From NCBI GenBank assembly GCA_964006375.1, contig OZ023262.1, positions 52,041,722 through 52,105,721 of the forward strand: a stretch of 64,000 bases of DNA, in the 5' to 3' direction. Below the pieces are notes generated by a model that worked only from the letters and a program-made list of their open reading frames with translations, ran no database searches and had not been told where the DNA came from. Numbering within the stretch: position 1 is the stretch's first letter; every line of letters starts with the position of its first letter. This stretch comes from Tillus elongatus (lineage: Eukaryota; Arthropoda; Insecta; Coleoptera; Cleridae). Position numbers and translations under genes: made by a program. Positions 17,823 through 32,094 of this stretch are shown here, piece by piece.

Positions 17823-18360
17823 AAGAAGTTATGCTTGCAAAATCTTGACGGCATACCTTCCGGACCTGCTTTTGAGGAAGTTCAAGAGAGTGGTATTGGT
17901 AAGTTTTATATACAAGCTGTACCAAAGTAAATCTGCACCGTTGCAAACGTTTTATTATTGGAGCTGCAAAGTCTGGTAAATTAGCAAACTTTGTGCCCTC
18001 AAAAATTTAAATAGATATCAAGCAAATCTTACCTTTCATTAAAACGTTATATCGCACAGAGTACTCTCAAATTTGTTACAGCACCCAGAGTATTATTGCA
18101 CATTAAAGAGAAAATTATTAACGGTATCTACGAGATCGCGATAACAAAAAAAAACAACAACTAAGGTAATTTAGAGATCCCACTGTCGTGAGCCATTACT
18201 ACCTACACAAGTGATATAAGAAAACACCAGGCCGAAAGCCTCTTCAATTTATTCGATGTTAATTTAAAATTTTACGTTTTTAGAGAAACAGTAATAAGGA
18301 TAGGATTCACTGAAATAAAACAACCACAATAGGACTAAGTGAGATGTGAAGACACGCTTT
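17823..18360. other. No gene recognised
   Basis: AT-rich sequence between the piggyBac element and the satellite-like modules. Confidence 0.4.
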
Positions 18361-18735
18361 TTACACGTGTCGCCATCTGGTTGCGGAACCAAGTAGTATG
18401 TTGACACGGCAGCTCCAAATAACACGGAATGTTATAAAATAGAGACTGTATTCAACCAACTAACAATTTAGTAAATTGTCAGCGCTGCCCCACCTCTACC
18501 CCAATATAGGGACAAAGTATGTAAGGCTAGATGCATTCTCACCACAATTAGAACCGTAGACCGGTGTCGCTCTAATTAGAGCTCGTCAGTACCGCATACT
18601 AATTGCAGCGAAGATACACCTAAAGTAATACGGCTATGGTAGCCAACAAATTAGTATGCCGTACTGATGAGCTCTAGTTAGAGCCAAGCCGGTCTACGGT
18701 TCTAATTGTGATGAGAATAGATCTAGCATTAAACC
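18361..18735. repeat. Satellite-like modules A, B and inverted B
   Basis: Module A (18361-18515) carries GTCGCCATCTGGTTGCGGAACC, AGTATGTTGACACGGCAGCTC and CAACCAACTAACAATTT-like blocks. Module B (about 18516-18645) carries AAGGCTAGATGCATTCTCAC, AGACCGGTGTCGCTCTAATT and GGCTATGGTAGCCA. An inverted B follows (18646-18735). The same modules recur at 39330, 43990, 49005, 51955, 52240 and 56790. Confidence 0.8.
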
Positions 18736-18985
18736 CGGTCAGCTATTTAACTAACCATTTGCACATGTTACTTGACTGAAGAGCAGGCGAAATCTGACCG
18801 TGCGTCGCACAACAGGCTTGTGCCCAGCATAAAGTGCGCCCGAATATCAACGGCTTTTTTTTCGCTGGCATTGGCTGTCAGCAGTTACCTGACAGATCTG
18901 TCAGGTGAATAAGAATCTGGCTTCAATTAGATGGCGCGCCGGCTCATTTTACAGACATAGTGAGAAATTCAATAGATACAAAATT
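18736..18985. other. No gene recognised
   Basis: Sequence with TCAGGTAAC/CTGACAGATCTGTCAG palindromic pieces near 18880-18905; nothing coding. Confidence 0.35.
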
Positions 18986-18987
18986 TC

Positions 18988-19270
18988 CAAATAAATGGAT
19001 AGGGAAAGGCCTCGTAAATCCCCAAACTTAACCCCAATGGACTTCTTGTTACATGAAAAATATTTTATGTGTACTCCTCCAATAACTGCCGATGATATGA
19101 AATTAAAAATTACGAACGCTTTTGCCTCTATCACATCAAACATGTTGTTTAATGTTAGAAGATTTTTTAAGGACCGAATCAAGCATTGAATTCAACTAGA
19201 TGGACATCATGTTCAGCACTTGCTTCAGTTAAATTTCTGTATTCTGGTGTTACTGACCTATCTTTAATAA
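18988..19270 (+). pseudogene. C-terminal scrap of mariner-type transposase
   Basis: The frame reads RPRKSPNLTPMDFLLHEKYF...ITADDMKLKITNAFASITSNMLFNVRRFFKDRI. The block SPNLTPMDF corresponds to the third-catalytic-residue region (SPDLTPLDF in relatives), and the helical C-terminal tail follows. It looks closest to the relic at 22331-22980. No N-terminal part is nearby. Confidence 0.6.
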
Positions 19271-19364
19271 TGTTCCTAAAGTTTGATATAAGCACGTTGT
19301 TTTTGTTTGTTTATCTCTTTCTATTAAACTGTTTTATACTTATTGCTTTCTCTTATTAAGAAAA

Positions 19365-19679
19365 GTCTCGACGCAGTAAGTGCGTTACTGTGGTGAATTT
19401 TCATAGAAATGATCTGGCACCAAATATGTTTTATAACTTTTTTTTTCTTGTAACATATATCTAAATTTTGGTGTGTAGTTTACTTTTTATATCGTAAACC
19501 CACATACCTAATTTGGTTAGCATAACATTGTGATAAAAATGTTTTTCGAAAGAAAACTCAAAAATTTTCTGGAATAATCCGGTTTTCCTGTATAACGAGC
19601 TCATCCAAGCCACTTACAAAAGGAAGGTACACGCCAAATTTGATCAAAATCCGCCTATTTTTTGAATTATTGGTGTGAT

Positions 19680-19777
<98 letters not shown>

Positions 19778-19890
19778 ATATAAAAATTGAAACTCATCCC
19801 GGATCTGGGTTCTAGGGCTCCTAGTTTGTGCTCATTTGCAAAATTCAAAAGTCGGGATCTCCCCATTAGTGAAAATTCACTAAAATTGTA
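19365..19890 (+). repeat. Fragmentary composite repeat copy
   Basis: Starts with GACGCAGTAAGTGCGTTACT near 19368 and lacks most of the cassette and left arm. It resumes near 19560 (TTTTCCTGTATAACGAGCTC) and enters (CA)n then (TA)n at 19680-19773, followed by a right arm ending in AGTGAAAATTCACT. Confidence 0.7.
19680..19773. repeat. (CA)n/(TA)n microsatellite
   Basis: A short CA run followed by about 82 bp of TA inside a composite repeat copy. Confidence 0.95.
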
Positions 19891-20352
19891 CGCCAAACTA
19901 TATATTCTAAATACGTAGCAAATAACAGCTATTTCTTGCTACTTTTTAGTATTTTTCAAGTTACAGTTCTTATAATGAACAAAGTTATCAGGAAGAATGA
20001 TAAATAAATGGTATATTAGTTTTGATAAAAAAAATATAATAAATGATGAACTCACTCATTTCAGAGGCAGAGAGAAACTAAAAAAAATTAAAGTTGACAA
20101 ACAACGAGATAGGAATTTTCAAATCCTCTGAAAATAATTTGTTCTACAACAGCATACAGTTAAACATTGATTGTAGAGAAAATTAGGACAACTTTGGCAA
20201 AATTTTACTTCACATCAAAATCTTAACATTTACATATATGCAATGCTGTATACTAAAAATATTTTTAAAATGTAGCTACTATTGACCTACATAACGTTTC
20301 TTCAAATCTTTTAGAAAGGTGCCGTTTAGATGTAAGACCCGTGCAAATTCCT

Positions 20353-20355
<3 letters not shown>
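19891..20355. other. No gene recognised
   Basis: AT-rich; nothing recognised. Confidence 0.4.

Positions 20356-20431
<76 letters not shown>
20356..20431. repeat. (TA)n microsatellite
   Basis: About 76 bp of TA followed by a degraded right arm to about 20535 (ACTTAACTGACTC, CTCATTTGAAGAAACTG). Confidence 0.95.
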
Positions 20432-20535
20432 CTTAACTGACTCAACATATGGTTTCTACGCTCATTTGAAGAAACTGAGTCGCACCACAGTGACCTCTCT
20501 ATTAGTATGTTTTCTTAATGAAACTTCACTTAAAA

Positions 20536-21880
<1,345 letters not shown>

Positions 21881-21885
21881 GGACG

Positions 21886-22330
21886 CAGCAAGTGCGTTAT
21901 GGTAGTGAATTTTCATAAAATTTAAATAGCAAATATGTGTGTTTTTTAAAGAAAGCAGGGATCAAATTTGGTTACCAATATAACCTATATAGAAAAAACA
22001 ATGTACCATATTTCATCAAAATAACTTTATTGTTTGAAAATGTACAAACATTTTTAGAAAATAAACTTAAAATGTTCCCGAAAAACTAGTTTCCTGGCCA
22101 ACGAACCTTATAGATTAATAGCAAATTCAGCTAGTCACATTGTAGGCATTTAATAAAAATTCGCTACCATAACGCACTTGCTGCGTCCCGAATTTCTTTT
22201 CTTACAAACATGCATTGTGATTTCGTAGTTGAAATTCGATACATTAAAGGTCCTCGAATGTGGGTTCTAGGGCCTAGTTTCCGCTCAATTGAAGATATTT
22301 TTGTGAAATTCAAAAGTCGGGATCTCCTAT
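21886..22330 (+). repeat. Composite repeat cassette of copy C3
   Basis: A full cassette bounded by GGACGCAGCAAGTGCGTTAT at 21888 and its inverted copy CGCACTTGCTGCGTCC at about 22190. A rearranged piece of right arm (22255-22330) follows, then a mariner relic. Confidence 0.75.
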
Positions 22331-23080
22331 GCTGATACGAAAAGCACAGGATGATGATTTCTTAGAAAAAAACTAATGGAATGACGAAACGACCTTCACA
22401 ACAACAGGATATATAATCACAAAGACGTCCATATATGGACCACTGAAAATTCTCGCGGAACTGCTGAAATTAGATTTCAAGGAAGGAAATCATTTCAAGG
22501 TTTGTGTGGTATCATCTGCAATAAATTTACAGGACCTATTTGGTATGAGGGGTCCTTAACTGGGGAACGATATTCACACTTTCTGCAATGTAAAATTAAT
22601 GGGATAATTTAAGTGTCCAGGAGTATGACAGTCTCATATGGCAGCAAGATGGTACGCCACCCCATAGTAGCATTTCTTCGAAATTTCTTCGATAACCGAT
22701 ATGGCTTGTGGTTTGGGAAACATGGGAATATTGAATGGCCTCCCAATAATAGCCCTGGTTTGACAATTTTAGATTCATTTCTCTGGGGATATATGAAAAA
22801 TACAGTTTACGCAGAAAGAAGTCTAACCATAGATGGTCTTAAATTGAAAATTACTAATTTTATAAATAGCTTAAATCAGAAAGAATCGTATTTAATTGTT
22901 AATGTAATAAATAAAATAGACGACGATTTCAACAAATGTATCAGTAATAATGTAGGACATATCAAATAATTATGAAAAACATAACCGGTTGATGTCGGAC
23001 ATATAGCTTGTTTTTCGAATCCATTGTTAATATTGTTCTAGTGATTAAATAAAGTGGCTCAATACGAAATCTAAAATGTT
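22331..23080 (+). mobile_element. Mariner-type transposon relic
   Basis: Transposase pieces on the plus strand, in shifting frames, include NHKDVHIWTTENSRGTAEIRF near 22410-22470, GTAFGGIICNKFTGPIW-like codons near 22500-22540, WQQDGTPPHSS near 22635-22665, IEWPPNNSPGLTILDSFLWG near 22730-22790, and a C-terminal helix region to the stop at 22967. The second-Asp motif QQDG is intact, while SPD has become SPG. The N-terminal DNA-binding part is missing. It interrupts composite copy C3. Multiple frameshifts make it non-functional. Confidence 0.7.
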
Positions 23081-23084
23081 TCTT

Positions 23085-24273
<1,189 letters not shown>

Positions 24274-25386
24274 CAAATGTAGTTAATGTGATCCTTTGGC
24301 TGTTCCACACTATGTGTAAGTATATATGTGGCAATATATTATTGTAAAATCGTAAATAATAAAAGCATTTCGCCGCATTTAGGGAAATTACTTCCGGAAT
24401 TTTCTCATATTTCTCGCGAAGCAATTTTCTTCCGTAACGATTAAATGCATAATTTCATTGATTGAATAAATGACACCGTCCTCGGAGATCACATAACTTT
24501 CATGCCAGCGCGATTCCAGAATCTCTTTCTCAACAAGTCGATCAGTTTTCGTTGGTAAAATTCAGCATGCCGCTTGTTATGTCATCGATTGCTGCTGATT
24601 TTCAATTTTTCAGTTCACTGGTTACATCTGCAACATCATTTTCAGTAGATTAATTTTTCTTTAGCCCTTTTCCTTCGGCCGAGCGAGAGACGACTACAAT
24701 GAATTCTTATTAATTATCTTTATTCAGCTAAGCTAAATAGAATGGTGATTAACCCAATTTACAATGAAAAAGAAAAGTTTGTTACGAAAATGCTGAGCAA
24801 ATAGTCCAAAAAAAAAACAACCCCTGACTGGCATTTCTTTATCGTTGCAGAACGCTCCTAAAAGTGTCTATTTTTTCTACATCCATCATAAAAGAAAAGA
24901 TCTTTATAGATTGATTTACCTTCAACTCATTCACCTCAAATCCTTTAAAGTAATAAAGGTAAAAAATTATTTTTTTCGCGAGTGTCTATTGTGGTAACGT
25001 CTATTCGTTTGTCTTATATAAGCTCATTAACATTCGCAACGAGATCTTGGTAAACTCTATGGGATTTGTGTGGAATGGTATCGTTGGGAGTTTTCTTAAG
25101 ACTTCAGTTTTTAGTGGATTTTCGTATAAAAAATGGGTATTGATTTAATTTTTATAAATTTATTAAAGTATCTTGGGGAATTTCTTTTTATCTCCGAAAA
25201 AAACAAATCTATGACTAACTGTCGTACGCAGGTGTATATTATAAAAAGTATACTATATACCAAAATTTAGATCTCTAAAGTAGGAAAAAAAAGTTATAGG
25301 CATTTAAAGAAAAAAAATTGGGTGCCACTGATGACCAGAAAAACTGACAAAACCAAAATATTTTGTGTGGATAACAAAACTTATTG
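24274..25386. other. No gene recognised
   Basis: Mostly unassigned. Near 25240-25320 a diverged left-arm-like segment occurs (CCAAAATTTAGATCTC, AAAGTTATAGGCATTTAAAG). Confidence 0.45.
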
Positions 25387-25388
25387 TA

Positions 25389-26003
25389 CCGGGTGGCCAA
25401 TTAAGCGAGGTAAGCGGCTGTATCTCGGAAACCGTTTACCATAGATCTTTGGGAAGAAAATATCTTTAGTAAATGTGGCCAAGAAAAATCGTTGGAAATT
25501 ATTTTCAGGTTCGTCAGATTCTCGCTAGGGGGCGTAACACCAAGAGGAAATGGAAAAAATAGGATATCTCAGTAATATGTCCAGATAAACTGTATTGAAA
25601 ATACCTGCAAATAAATGTCGTATGTATCACGAATAATTTTCGTTTTGACTATTTTTCTCTAACTCTTCAGATAAAGTGGTGGGGGTAAGGTAAACATTGA
25701 TTAGGAAAAAATGCAATATCTCGGGATCGCCTCATTGCAAAATACTGAACTTAGTGTCATTTCAAAGAGTATTGCTTGCTTTATCAACCGCATTGCAAGC
25801 CATGTCTTTGTTATTGTTACTGTAATCACTAGATGGCGCTTTTTAAACATTTAACACATTTTATGATTTTTATCAAGAAACTTAAATACAATGTTATAAA
25901 TATTACTACATAGATAGAAAGAGGACTAAAGGCCAAAGCAAGTGGTGAAAGTCCCAAGTCTTTATCTTTTGTTTAACCGGAGATATTAATGAAAAACTCA
26001 TAA
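25389..26003 (+). repeat. Left long TIR
   Basis: Pairs with 28232-28846 in inverse orientation. Shared landmarks are GGCGTAACACCAAGAGGAAA, CTAGATGGCGCTTTTTAAA, AGCAAGTGGTGAAAGTCCCA and TTGTTTAACCGGAGATAT. Similarity fades just inside GAAAAACT at about 26000. Confidence 0.92.
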
Positions 26004-26619
26004 AACTGGAATTTAAACAAAAACACTTTCAGCATTGACTAATTATTAATTTTAAGATTCAAAACACAAATTTATGAATTTAAAAATTTAGTTTTATAGT
26101 TTTTTGTTAAAAATAAAACTTATTTACACATTGCAAACGCAACTATAACTTATTCGTTCGGTCCAATAATTATACTCTAAAACTGGAATAGGTAGACTTT
26201 GGAAAAAGGACCAAATTACAATACTTTAAAGAAACGTCAAATTAGTTACTCTGAATTATTTGGTGTATAATTTAGATATTAAAATTATTTTTTTTTACAA
26301 ATGATGAAGCCGTTGATATGATTGGTGTTTACTTTGAGTGCTTTCAAAATGCGGCAGTTGCTGAAATAGTGTATGCAATGCGGTATCCAAATCTCCACTA
26401 TTACAACACAAGAGTTTTTCCTCGCTTGGTGCAAAACTTACGTGAAACTGGAAGCTTAAGCCGATAGGTGCTGCGGAGACGCCCTTTTGCAAGAACTGAA
26501 GAAAATATTATCAATGTTTTGGCATATATAGAATTTAATCCTCATGTTAGCACAAGAACATTGCATATTGATTTGGGAATATCACGGACCACCATCCAAA
26601 CTATTTTGAAAGAGTATAG

Positions 26620-27036
26620 GTAAGCTTATTATATCGTGAAATTCAAAACAGTTATAGTGCTATAGTGAATCTCATTATCGCACTATGGGCTGTTCACCCA
26701 AGCTAGACAGTTACATCATCAACCACCAAAATCTTCGCATATCAATAACAAGTACGTTTCCTCGAATTTAGTTGATTTCTGGTATATGAGTACTATTTTA
26801 CTCAAAGTCTATTGACAACATTGAAATTACCACAACTATTTAACGTAGTAACAGTTAAGCTTTATGAATTGTTGATGACGTAACTGTCTAGCTTGAATGA
26901 ACACCCCTTGTGGTATAATAAACAGCTTTATGTTACTTAAATCCGATAACATTATGCGTATACTATGTCAGCAGATAAACATATTTTTATTACAATGTCC
27001 TTTTAAATATATAATTATAATTATTTTGATTTTTAG
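26620..27036 (+). other. Predicted intron in transposase gene
   Basis: 417 bp beginning GTAAGC and ending TTTGATTTTTAG, with a T-rich tract before the AG. Joining the exons at these sites keeps the frame exactly (EYR|LHPYHI) across a conserved transposase stretch. A 221-bp MITE occupies its middle, so the original intron was about 196 bp. Confidence 0.75.
26687..26907. mobile_element. MITE nested in the transposase intron
   Basis: Approximately 37-bp TIRs: GGGCTGTTCACCCAAGCTAG at the left and the inverse of GGGGTGTTCATTCAAGCTAG at the right, both continuing into ACAGTTAC(A/G)TCATCAAC. The 150-bp centre is non-coding. The target duplication is unclear (flanks TAT and TTG). Confidence 0.8.
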
Positions 27037-27141
27037 ACTACACCCTTATCATATTGTTTTGAATCAAGCGCTGAATGAGCAGGATTATGATCGGAGGCTG
27101 GATCATTGCCATTGGCTTTTAGACATGATCAATAAAAATCC

Positions 27142-28145
27142 TAATTTTTTAACGCAAGTTCTCTGGACGGACGAGGCTACTTTTCATAGCGACGATAATG
27201 CGAATTAGCATAATATGCATTATTGGTCTACCGAGAACCCCCACTCGATGCGAGAAGTTTAACATCAAGGAGTCTTAATGTATGGTGTGGCGTAATAGGA
27301 GGTAAAATTATTGGACCCTATTTCTTTGCCAGTATCTTACTGGTAACCTCTTCTTGGGGTTTTTAAGAAATAAATTGTCAGTTTTATTGGAAGATGTGCC
27401 ACTTGAAACCAGGCAAAATGCTCGATGGTTGTCCAGCACATTTTTTAATTAATGTGCGAAATCTCTATGAGACGTATCCAGGCCGATGGATAGGAAGAGG
27501 AAGCATATTTCCCTGGCCAGCGAGGTCACCTGACTTAACATCCTTAGACTTTTATTTTTCGTAGTCTGTCAACAGCGGAAGTGGAAGCTTGTGTTTTTTC
27601 TACTCGAAATAGGCTCGAGCAGTGTGTAGAACGTGACGGCAGATAATTTTTTAACGCAAGTTCTCTGGACGGACGAGGCTACTTTTCATAGCGACGGTAA
27701 TGCGAATTAGCATAATATGCATTATTGGTCTACCGAGAACCCCCACTCGATGCGAGAAGTTTAACATCAAGGAGTCTTAATGTATGGTGTGGCGTAATAG
27801 GAGGTAAAATTATTGGACCCTATTTCTTTGCCAGTATCTTACTGGTAACCTCTTCTTGGGGTTTTTAAGAAATAAATTGTCAGTTTTATTGGAAGATGTG
27901 CCACTTGAAACCAGGCAAAATGCTCGATGGTTGTCCAGCACATTTTTTAATTAATGTGCGAAATCTCTATGAGACGTATCCAGGCCGATGGATAGGAAGA
28001 GGAAGCATATTTCCCTGGCCAGCGAGGTCACCTGACTTAACATCCTTAGACTTTTATTTTTCGTAGTCTGTCAACAGCGGAAGTGGAAGCTTGTGTTTTT
28101 TCTACTCGAAATAGGCTCGAGCAGTGTGTAGAACGTGACGGCAGA
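27142..28145. repeat. 502-bp tandem duplication in transposase exon 2
   Basis: Bases 27142-27643 are repeated at 27644-28145 with, as far as I can see, one difference (GACGATAATG against GACGGTAATG). The unit covers most of the catalytic half of the gene. It is either a very recent duplication or an assembly artefact. Confidence 0.93.
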
Positions 28146-28231
28146 CACTTTGAGCATTTAAGGAGACACTAGCGTGCTTATCTTTTAGAATTACATACAG
28201 AGGGAATTAAATATTTTGTTTTAGATTGCAG

Positions 28232-28846
28232 TATCAGTTTTTCATTCATATCTCCGGTTAAACAAAAGATAGAGACTTGGGATTTTCACCACTTGCTTTG
28301 GCCTTTAGCCCTCTTTCTATCTATGTAGTAATATTAATATCATTATATTTAGGTTTCTTGAGAAAAATCATAAAATATTTTAAATTTTTAAAAAGCGCCA
28401 TCTAGTGTTTACAGTAATAATAACAAAGACATGGCTTGCAATGCAGTTGATAGAGCAAAAAATACTCTTTTAAGTGACACTAAGTTAAATATTTTCCAAT
28501 GAGACGATTTCGATATATTGCATTTTTTCTTAATCAATGTTTACCTTACCCCCACCACTTTATCTAAAGAGCTAGAGAAAAATAGTCAACATAAAAAATT
28601 GTTCGTGATACACACGGCATTTATCTGCAGGTATTTTCAACACAGTTTATCTGGACATATTACTGAGATATCCTATTTTTTCCATTTCCTCTTGGTGTTA
28701 CGCCCCCTAGCAGGATTCTGACGAACCTGAAAATAATTTTCAACGATTTTTCTTGGCCACATTTACTAAAAATATTTTATTCCCAAAGCTGTATGGTAAA
28801 CGGTTTCCGAGATACAGCCGCTCACCTCGCTTAATTGGCCACCCGG
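28232..28846 (-). repeat. Right long TIR
   Basis: Inverse of 25389-26003. Differences are single substitutions and short indels spread along its length. Confidence 0.92.
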
Positions 28847-28863
28847 TACATTACAAAAAATCT

Positions 28864-30301
28864 CGGGACGCAGCAAGTGCGTTATGGTAGTGAATTTTCA
28901 TAAAAATGTTTTTATTGCAAATATGTGTGTTTTCTTTTTAAGAAAGCAGACATCAATTTTGGTTACCAGTATAACCTATATAGAAAAAGCAGGCATCAAA
29001 TTTGATTACCAGTATAACCTATATAGTAAAAACAATGTGCCATGTTTCATCAAAATAACTTGATTGTTTGAAAACGTACAGAAATTTCCAAAAGTAAACC
29101 AAAAGTGTTACTGAAAAAATCCGTTTCCTGGTCAACCTTATAGGTTAATAGCAAATTGAGCTTTTCAAATATGAAGCATTTAATCAAAATTCGCAACCAC
29201 AACGCACTTGCTGCCTCCAGAATTTCTTAACTTACAAACATGCATTATATTTCGATGGAAAATGCAAAAAAATAAGGCGTTTTCGACAAAAAAAAATTAT
29301 TTGTATCACCAACGACTTATGGGCCACCCTGTGATTGTCGCAATAATTTTTTAAGATGTAGCTCAAAACACCGTATAATTAATGTATACAATATTTTTTC
29401 ATATCTTGTATAATAACGAATATATTGAGCTTTATTGATTTTTTACGAAAATTCGACAAAAATTATATATCATTAAACAATAAACTCTATAGCTAAGGCT
29501 ACTGCCAAGCATCAGAGAAAGGGTCTATTAGAAATGAATTTTCTGCAAATATTTTAGTAAAATGAAGGACAATGACGGTTGAAACTAAGAGTTCGGTGTA
29601 TGTAAAACATTCTTCTTGAGACATTTTCTTTCCATAGATCGTATTAGATTCAAGTTATTTGCCTAAATGTTGCGAATTTTGACGTTTTAAATTGTCACTT
29701 TGACGTTTTGAGGAAACCCCCAATTTATTTTTCTTTAAATGCCCATAACTTTTTTGTCTTTTGACCTACAGAGGTAAATTTTGGTTGGTGGCACACCTAT
29801 AACGATATAAACCAGCTTACCAAATTTGGTTGCCCTTACTTTGTTAATTTTGGAGATATAAATATTTTGCGAAAAAAAACACAAATTTTTCTGGGAAAAC
29901 CTCGGCGGATTTTCCTGGCTAACAAAATTATCCAAGCGACTTGCGAAAGGAATGTACTCACCAATTTTGACGTTTAAAATCGCAATTTTGACGTTTTGAG
30001 GAAAATCCAAATTTATTTTTCTTTGAATGCCTGTAACTTTTTTATCCTTTAACCTACGGAGCTAAATTTTGGTAGGTAACTTGCCTATAATGAAATAAAT
30101 CCGCATATGAAATTTGGTTGCCCTTACTTTGTTAATTCCGGAGATATAAATTTTTTTCGAAAGAAAACACAAAATTTTCCGGGAAAACCTGGACCGATTT
30201 TCCTGGCTAACGAACTTATCCAAGCCATTTGCAAAAGGAATTTATTCACCAAATTTAATCAAAATCGGCCCATTATTTTTTGTGTTATCGGTGTGATACA
30301 T

Positions 30302-30338
<37 letters not shown>

Positions 30339-30475
30339 AACATATAAAAATTTAAACCGACCCCGGATATGTGTTCTGGGGGGCCTAATTAGCGCTCATT
30401 TGAAGAAATTTTTTCAAAATTCAAAAGTCGGGATCTCCTCATTAGTGAATTTTTTTTAAGAAAATTCACTAAAAA
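28864..30475 (+). mobile_element. Composite repeat copy C4 (nearly complete)
   Basis: Starts GGGACGCAGCAAGTGCGTTA 18 bp after the right end of the long-TIR mariner. The cassette ends with CGCACTTGCTGCCTCC near 29217. The left arm with the embedded mariner-like end (29310-29335) and the same approximately 265-bp internal duplication as C1 (29700-30010 and 30010-30290) leads to a short TA core (30299-30337). The right arm ends in a hairpin at 30445-30472. C1 and C4 are close relatives in opposite orientation about 20 kb apart. Confidence 0.82.
30299..30337. repeat. Short (TA)n tract
   Basis: About 39 bp with one TAAATA break. It is much shorter than the core of its close relative C1 (about 167 bp). 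Confidence 0.9.
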
Positions 30476-31030
30476 GGTTAAATTTTTTGGCGTAAAACGG
30501 TCTAGAAATACCAGAAAAACTACTTTTAAAGTTTTATGGTTTTTCTTAAAACGTTTTCTTAAAACGTCAAAGTTGCGTTTTCAAACGTCAAAATTGGCAA
30601 CTTTTAGACAGATACCCTGAAACGAATACGAAAATGTCGCTAAAAGTGAGTTTTACAAAGCCTAAGTTTCAGCTCCAACTAAATATTTGCAGTAAATTTA
30701 TTTCGAATAGACCCTTTCTCTGATGCTTTGGCAGTAGTTTTAGTTATAGAGCTTATAGTGTCATAGTCTATAGTAATTTTAGCGATTTTCGTAGAAAAAA
30801 TTCGCTCTGAGGAGACGAGTTTTGAAATTTGAAAATATTTCTTCAAATGAGCGCGAACTGGGCCCCATAGAACCAATATACGTTAATTACAGGGTGTAGT
30901 GAGCTACATCTTATAAAATTATTTTGACAACGACAGGAGGGTGGCCTGTAAGTGGTTGCTGTAACAAATGTTTTTTTTTTATTAATCGAACACATCTCAT
31001 TGCATAATGCATATTTGAAGAAAAAAAATA
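30476..31030 (-). repeat. Rearranged composite fragments
   Basis: Contains a left-arm piece (30560-30780, with GACCCTTTCTCTGATGCTTT), an inverted right-arm hairpin and arm (30790-30870), and the embedded mariner-like end (GGGTGGCCTGTAAGTGG near 30940), in scrambled order. Confidence 0.65.
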
Positions 31031-31203
31031 ATTGGAGGGAAAAAATCGATAGCATTAATCATTTTCGAGTTATTTCAACTGTTTTACTACTTTTCACATT
31101 TTTGGCACATATCAACAATTATGATACGGCGTTTTTAATAGATAGCGAAGTACCATGCAAATGACGCATTGTTTTAGTTTATATTATTTGTCAAAAAAAT
31201 CGA

Positions 31204-31262
31204 GATGCCTTGTACAGGGCGCTCTCAAATATTGACTGAATTTGAAAAAGTTCAAATTGCCG
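31204..31262 (+). pseudogene. Possible first exon of a Tc1-like transposase
   Basis: The frame MPCTGRSQILTEFEKVQIA begins at an ATG and runs into GCCGTAAGT, a good splice-donor sequence. The pattern (short basic start, then LTEFEKGQIxA) is that of Tc1-family helix-turn-helix starts. Nothing downstream continues it, so it is a small orphan piece or chance. Low certainty. Confidence 0.3.
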
Positions 31263-31269
31263 TAAGTCC

Positions 31270-32094
31270 GTTTTAAACTTAGATAAAGAAACAAATTGAT
31301 TTAAACTATTTTCTTGAATGTATAACTGCAAGTTCTGTGAATTTCTCAGATTTATCAAATACAGAATAAAAGTAAGATTTTAAAATTTCAAATATCTACT
31401 CCGTGTTGAATGAACCTTTCTGTCTCCTTGGGTAAACGGTATCGACTCGGAACTACCGGTTTTTATGACATAGTCAGGTTAGAAAACTCTCCTCGCCTAA
31501 TTATTATTTCGTACAAACAGGTGTAATGAAGTCCGATTTATTACGGTTATTTGAATAGCGAATAATTCATTTAGGCGGTGTAAATAACGGATATTTGCTA
31601 GGTGATAAATCTGACTCATTTTAGATACACTTCAGAGTATGAAAAGTCGCCACAGGCGGAACGTGGATTTTGTAGGATGGAACGCATAGCGCTGGTCTGA
31701 CAGGCGCGATGAGATTCAATCTGGGTACGTCACGGAGCGCATGGCAAGTAAGCGAACGGAGAAACGGAACGCGGTCCGGGAGATGCCTTCAGCCCGTGCT
31801 CGCGACTAGAGGTTCCGGTGATCGTACGTTGATTGTAAAGGTTTTAAAAGCGTCAGTTAGGTGTAATACCTGGGAAGTTTATTTCGCTGTACTACGAAGT
31901 AGTTAAAAGCAGCGTGTTAGTCATTTAATAGTAAAGAATGAGGGTCTAGGAAGACTGTGTTGTCATAATAGTTTGCAAGGTTAGTTATACTTCGGAAAAC
32001 TTGAAGAAGTATAATTGCAAACTGGTATAAATGTTTGGGTGTTTTATTAATGCTGTTCTATGTGAAATGTTAACAGCGTGTTAGGATTTCACGC
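31270..32094. other. No gene recognised, GC-richer from 31640
   Basis: The stretch from 31640 on is noticeably richer in G and C than its neighbours (GCGCATGGC, GAACGCGGTCCGGGAG). No protein family is recognised. It could be an LTR-element untranslated region or a host 5' region. Confidence 0.4.

Larger units (their letters stand above)
26297..27580 (+). pseudogene. Mariner-type transposase, two exons, degenerate
   Basis: Exon 1 (about 26297-26619) encodes the DNA-binding half: NDEAVDMIGVYFECFQ...YNTRVFPRLVQNLRETG, then after one stop RTEENIINVLAYIEFNPHVS and LGISRTTIQTILKEYR. A GT-AG intron (26620-27036) interrupts after the AG of the Arg codon. Exon 2 continues LHPYHIVLNQALNEQDYDRR and TQVLWTDEATFHSD (first Asp), then in other frames HYWSTENPH, DGCPAHFLINVRNLYETYPG (second Asp) and WPARSPDLTSLDFYF (third Asp). 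I count 40 residues between the last two Asp, close to the DD41D spacing of the other elements here. Several stops and frameshifts make it inactive. Confidence 0.78.
25389..28846 (+). mobile_element. Mariner-type transposon with 615-bp terminal inverted repeats
   Basis: A 3458-bp element between TA dinucleotides (25387-25388 and 28847-28848). It begins CCGGGTGGCCAATTAAGCGA and ends with the reverse complement. The inverted repeats run from about 25389 to 26003 and about 28232 to 28846 with only scattered mismatches. The interior holds a plus-strand transposase gene in two exons, a MITE in its intron, and a 502-bp tandem duplication. TIRs of this length are far beyond the approximately 30 bp of classical mariners. 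Confidence 0.92.
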
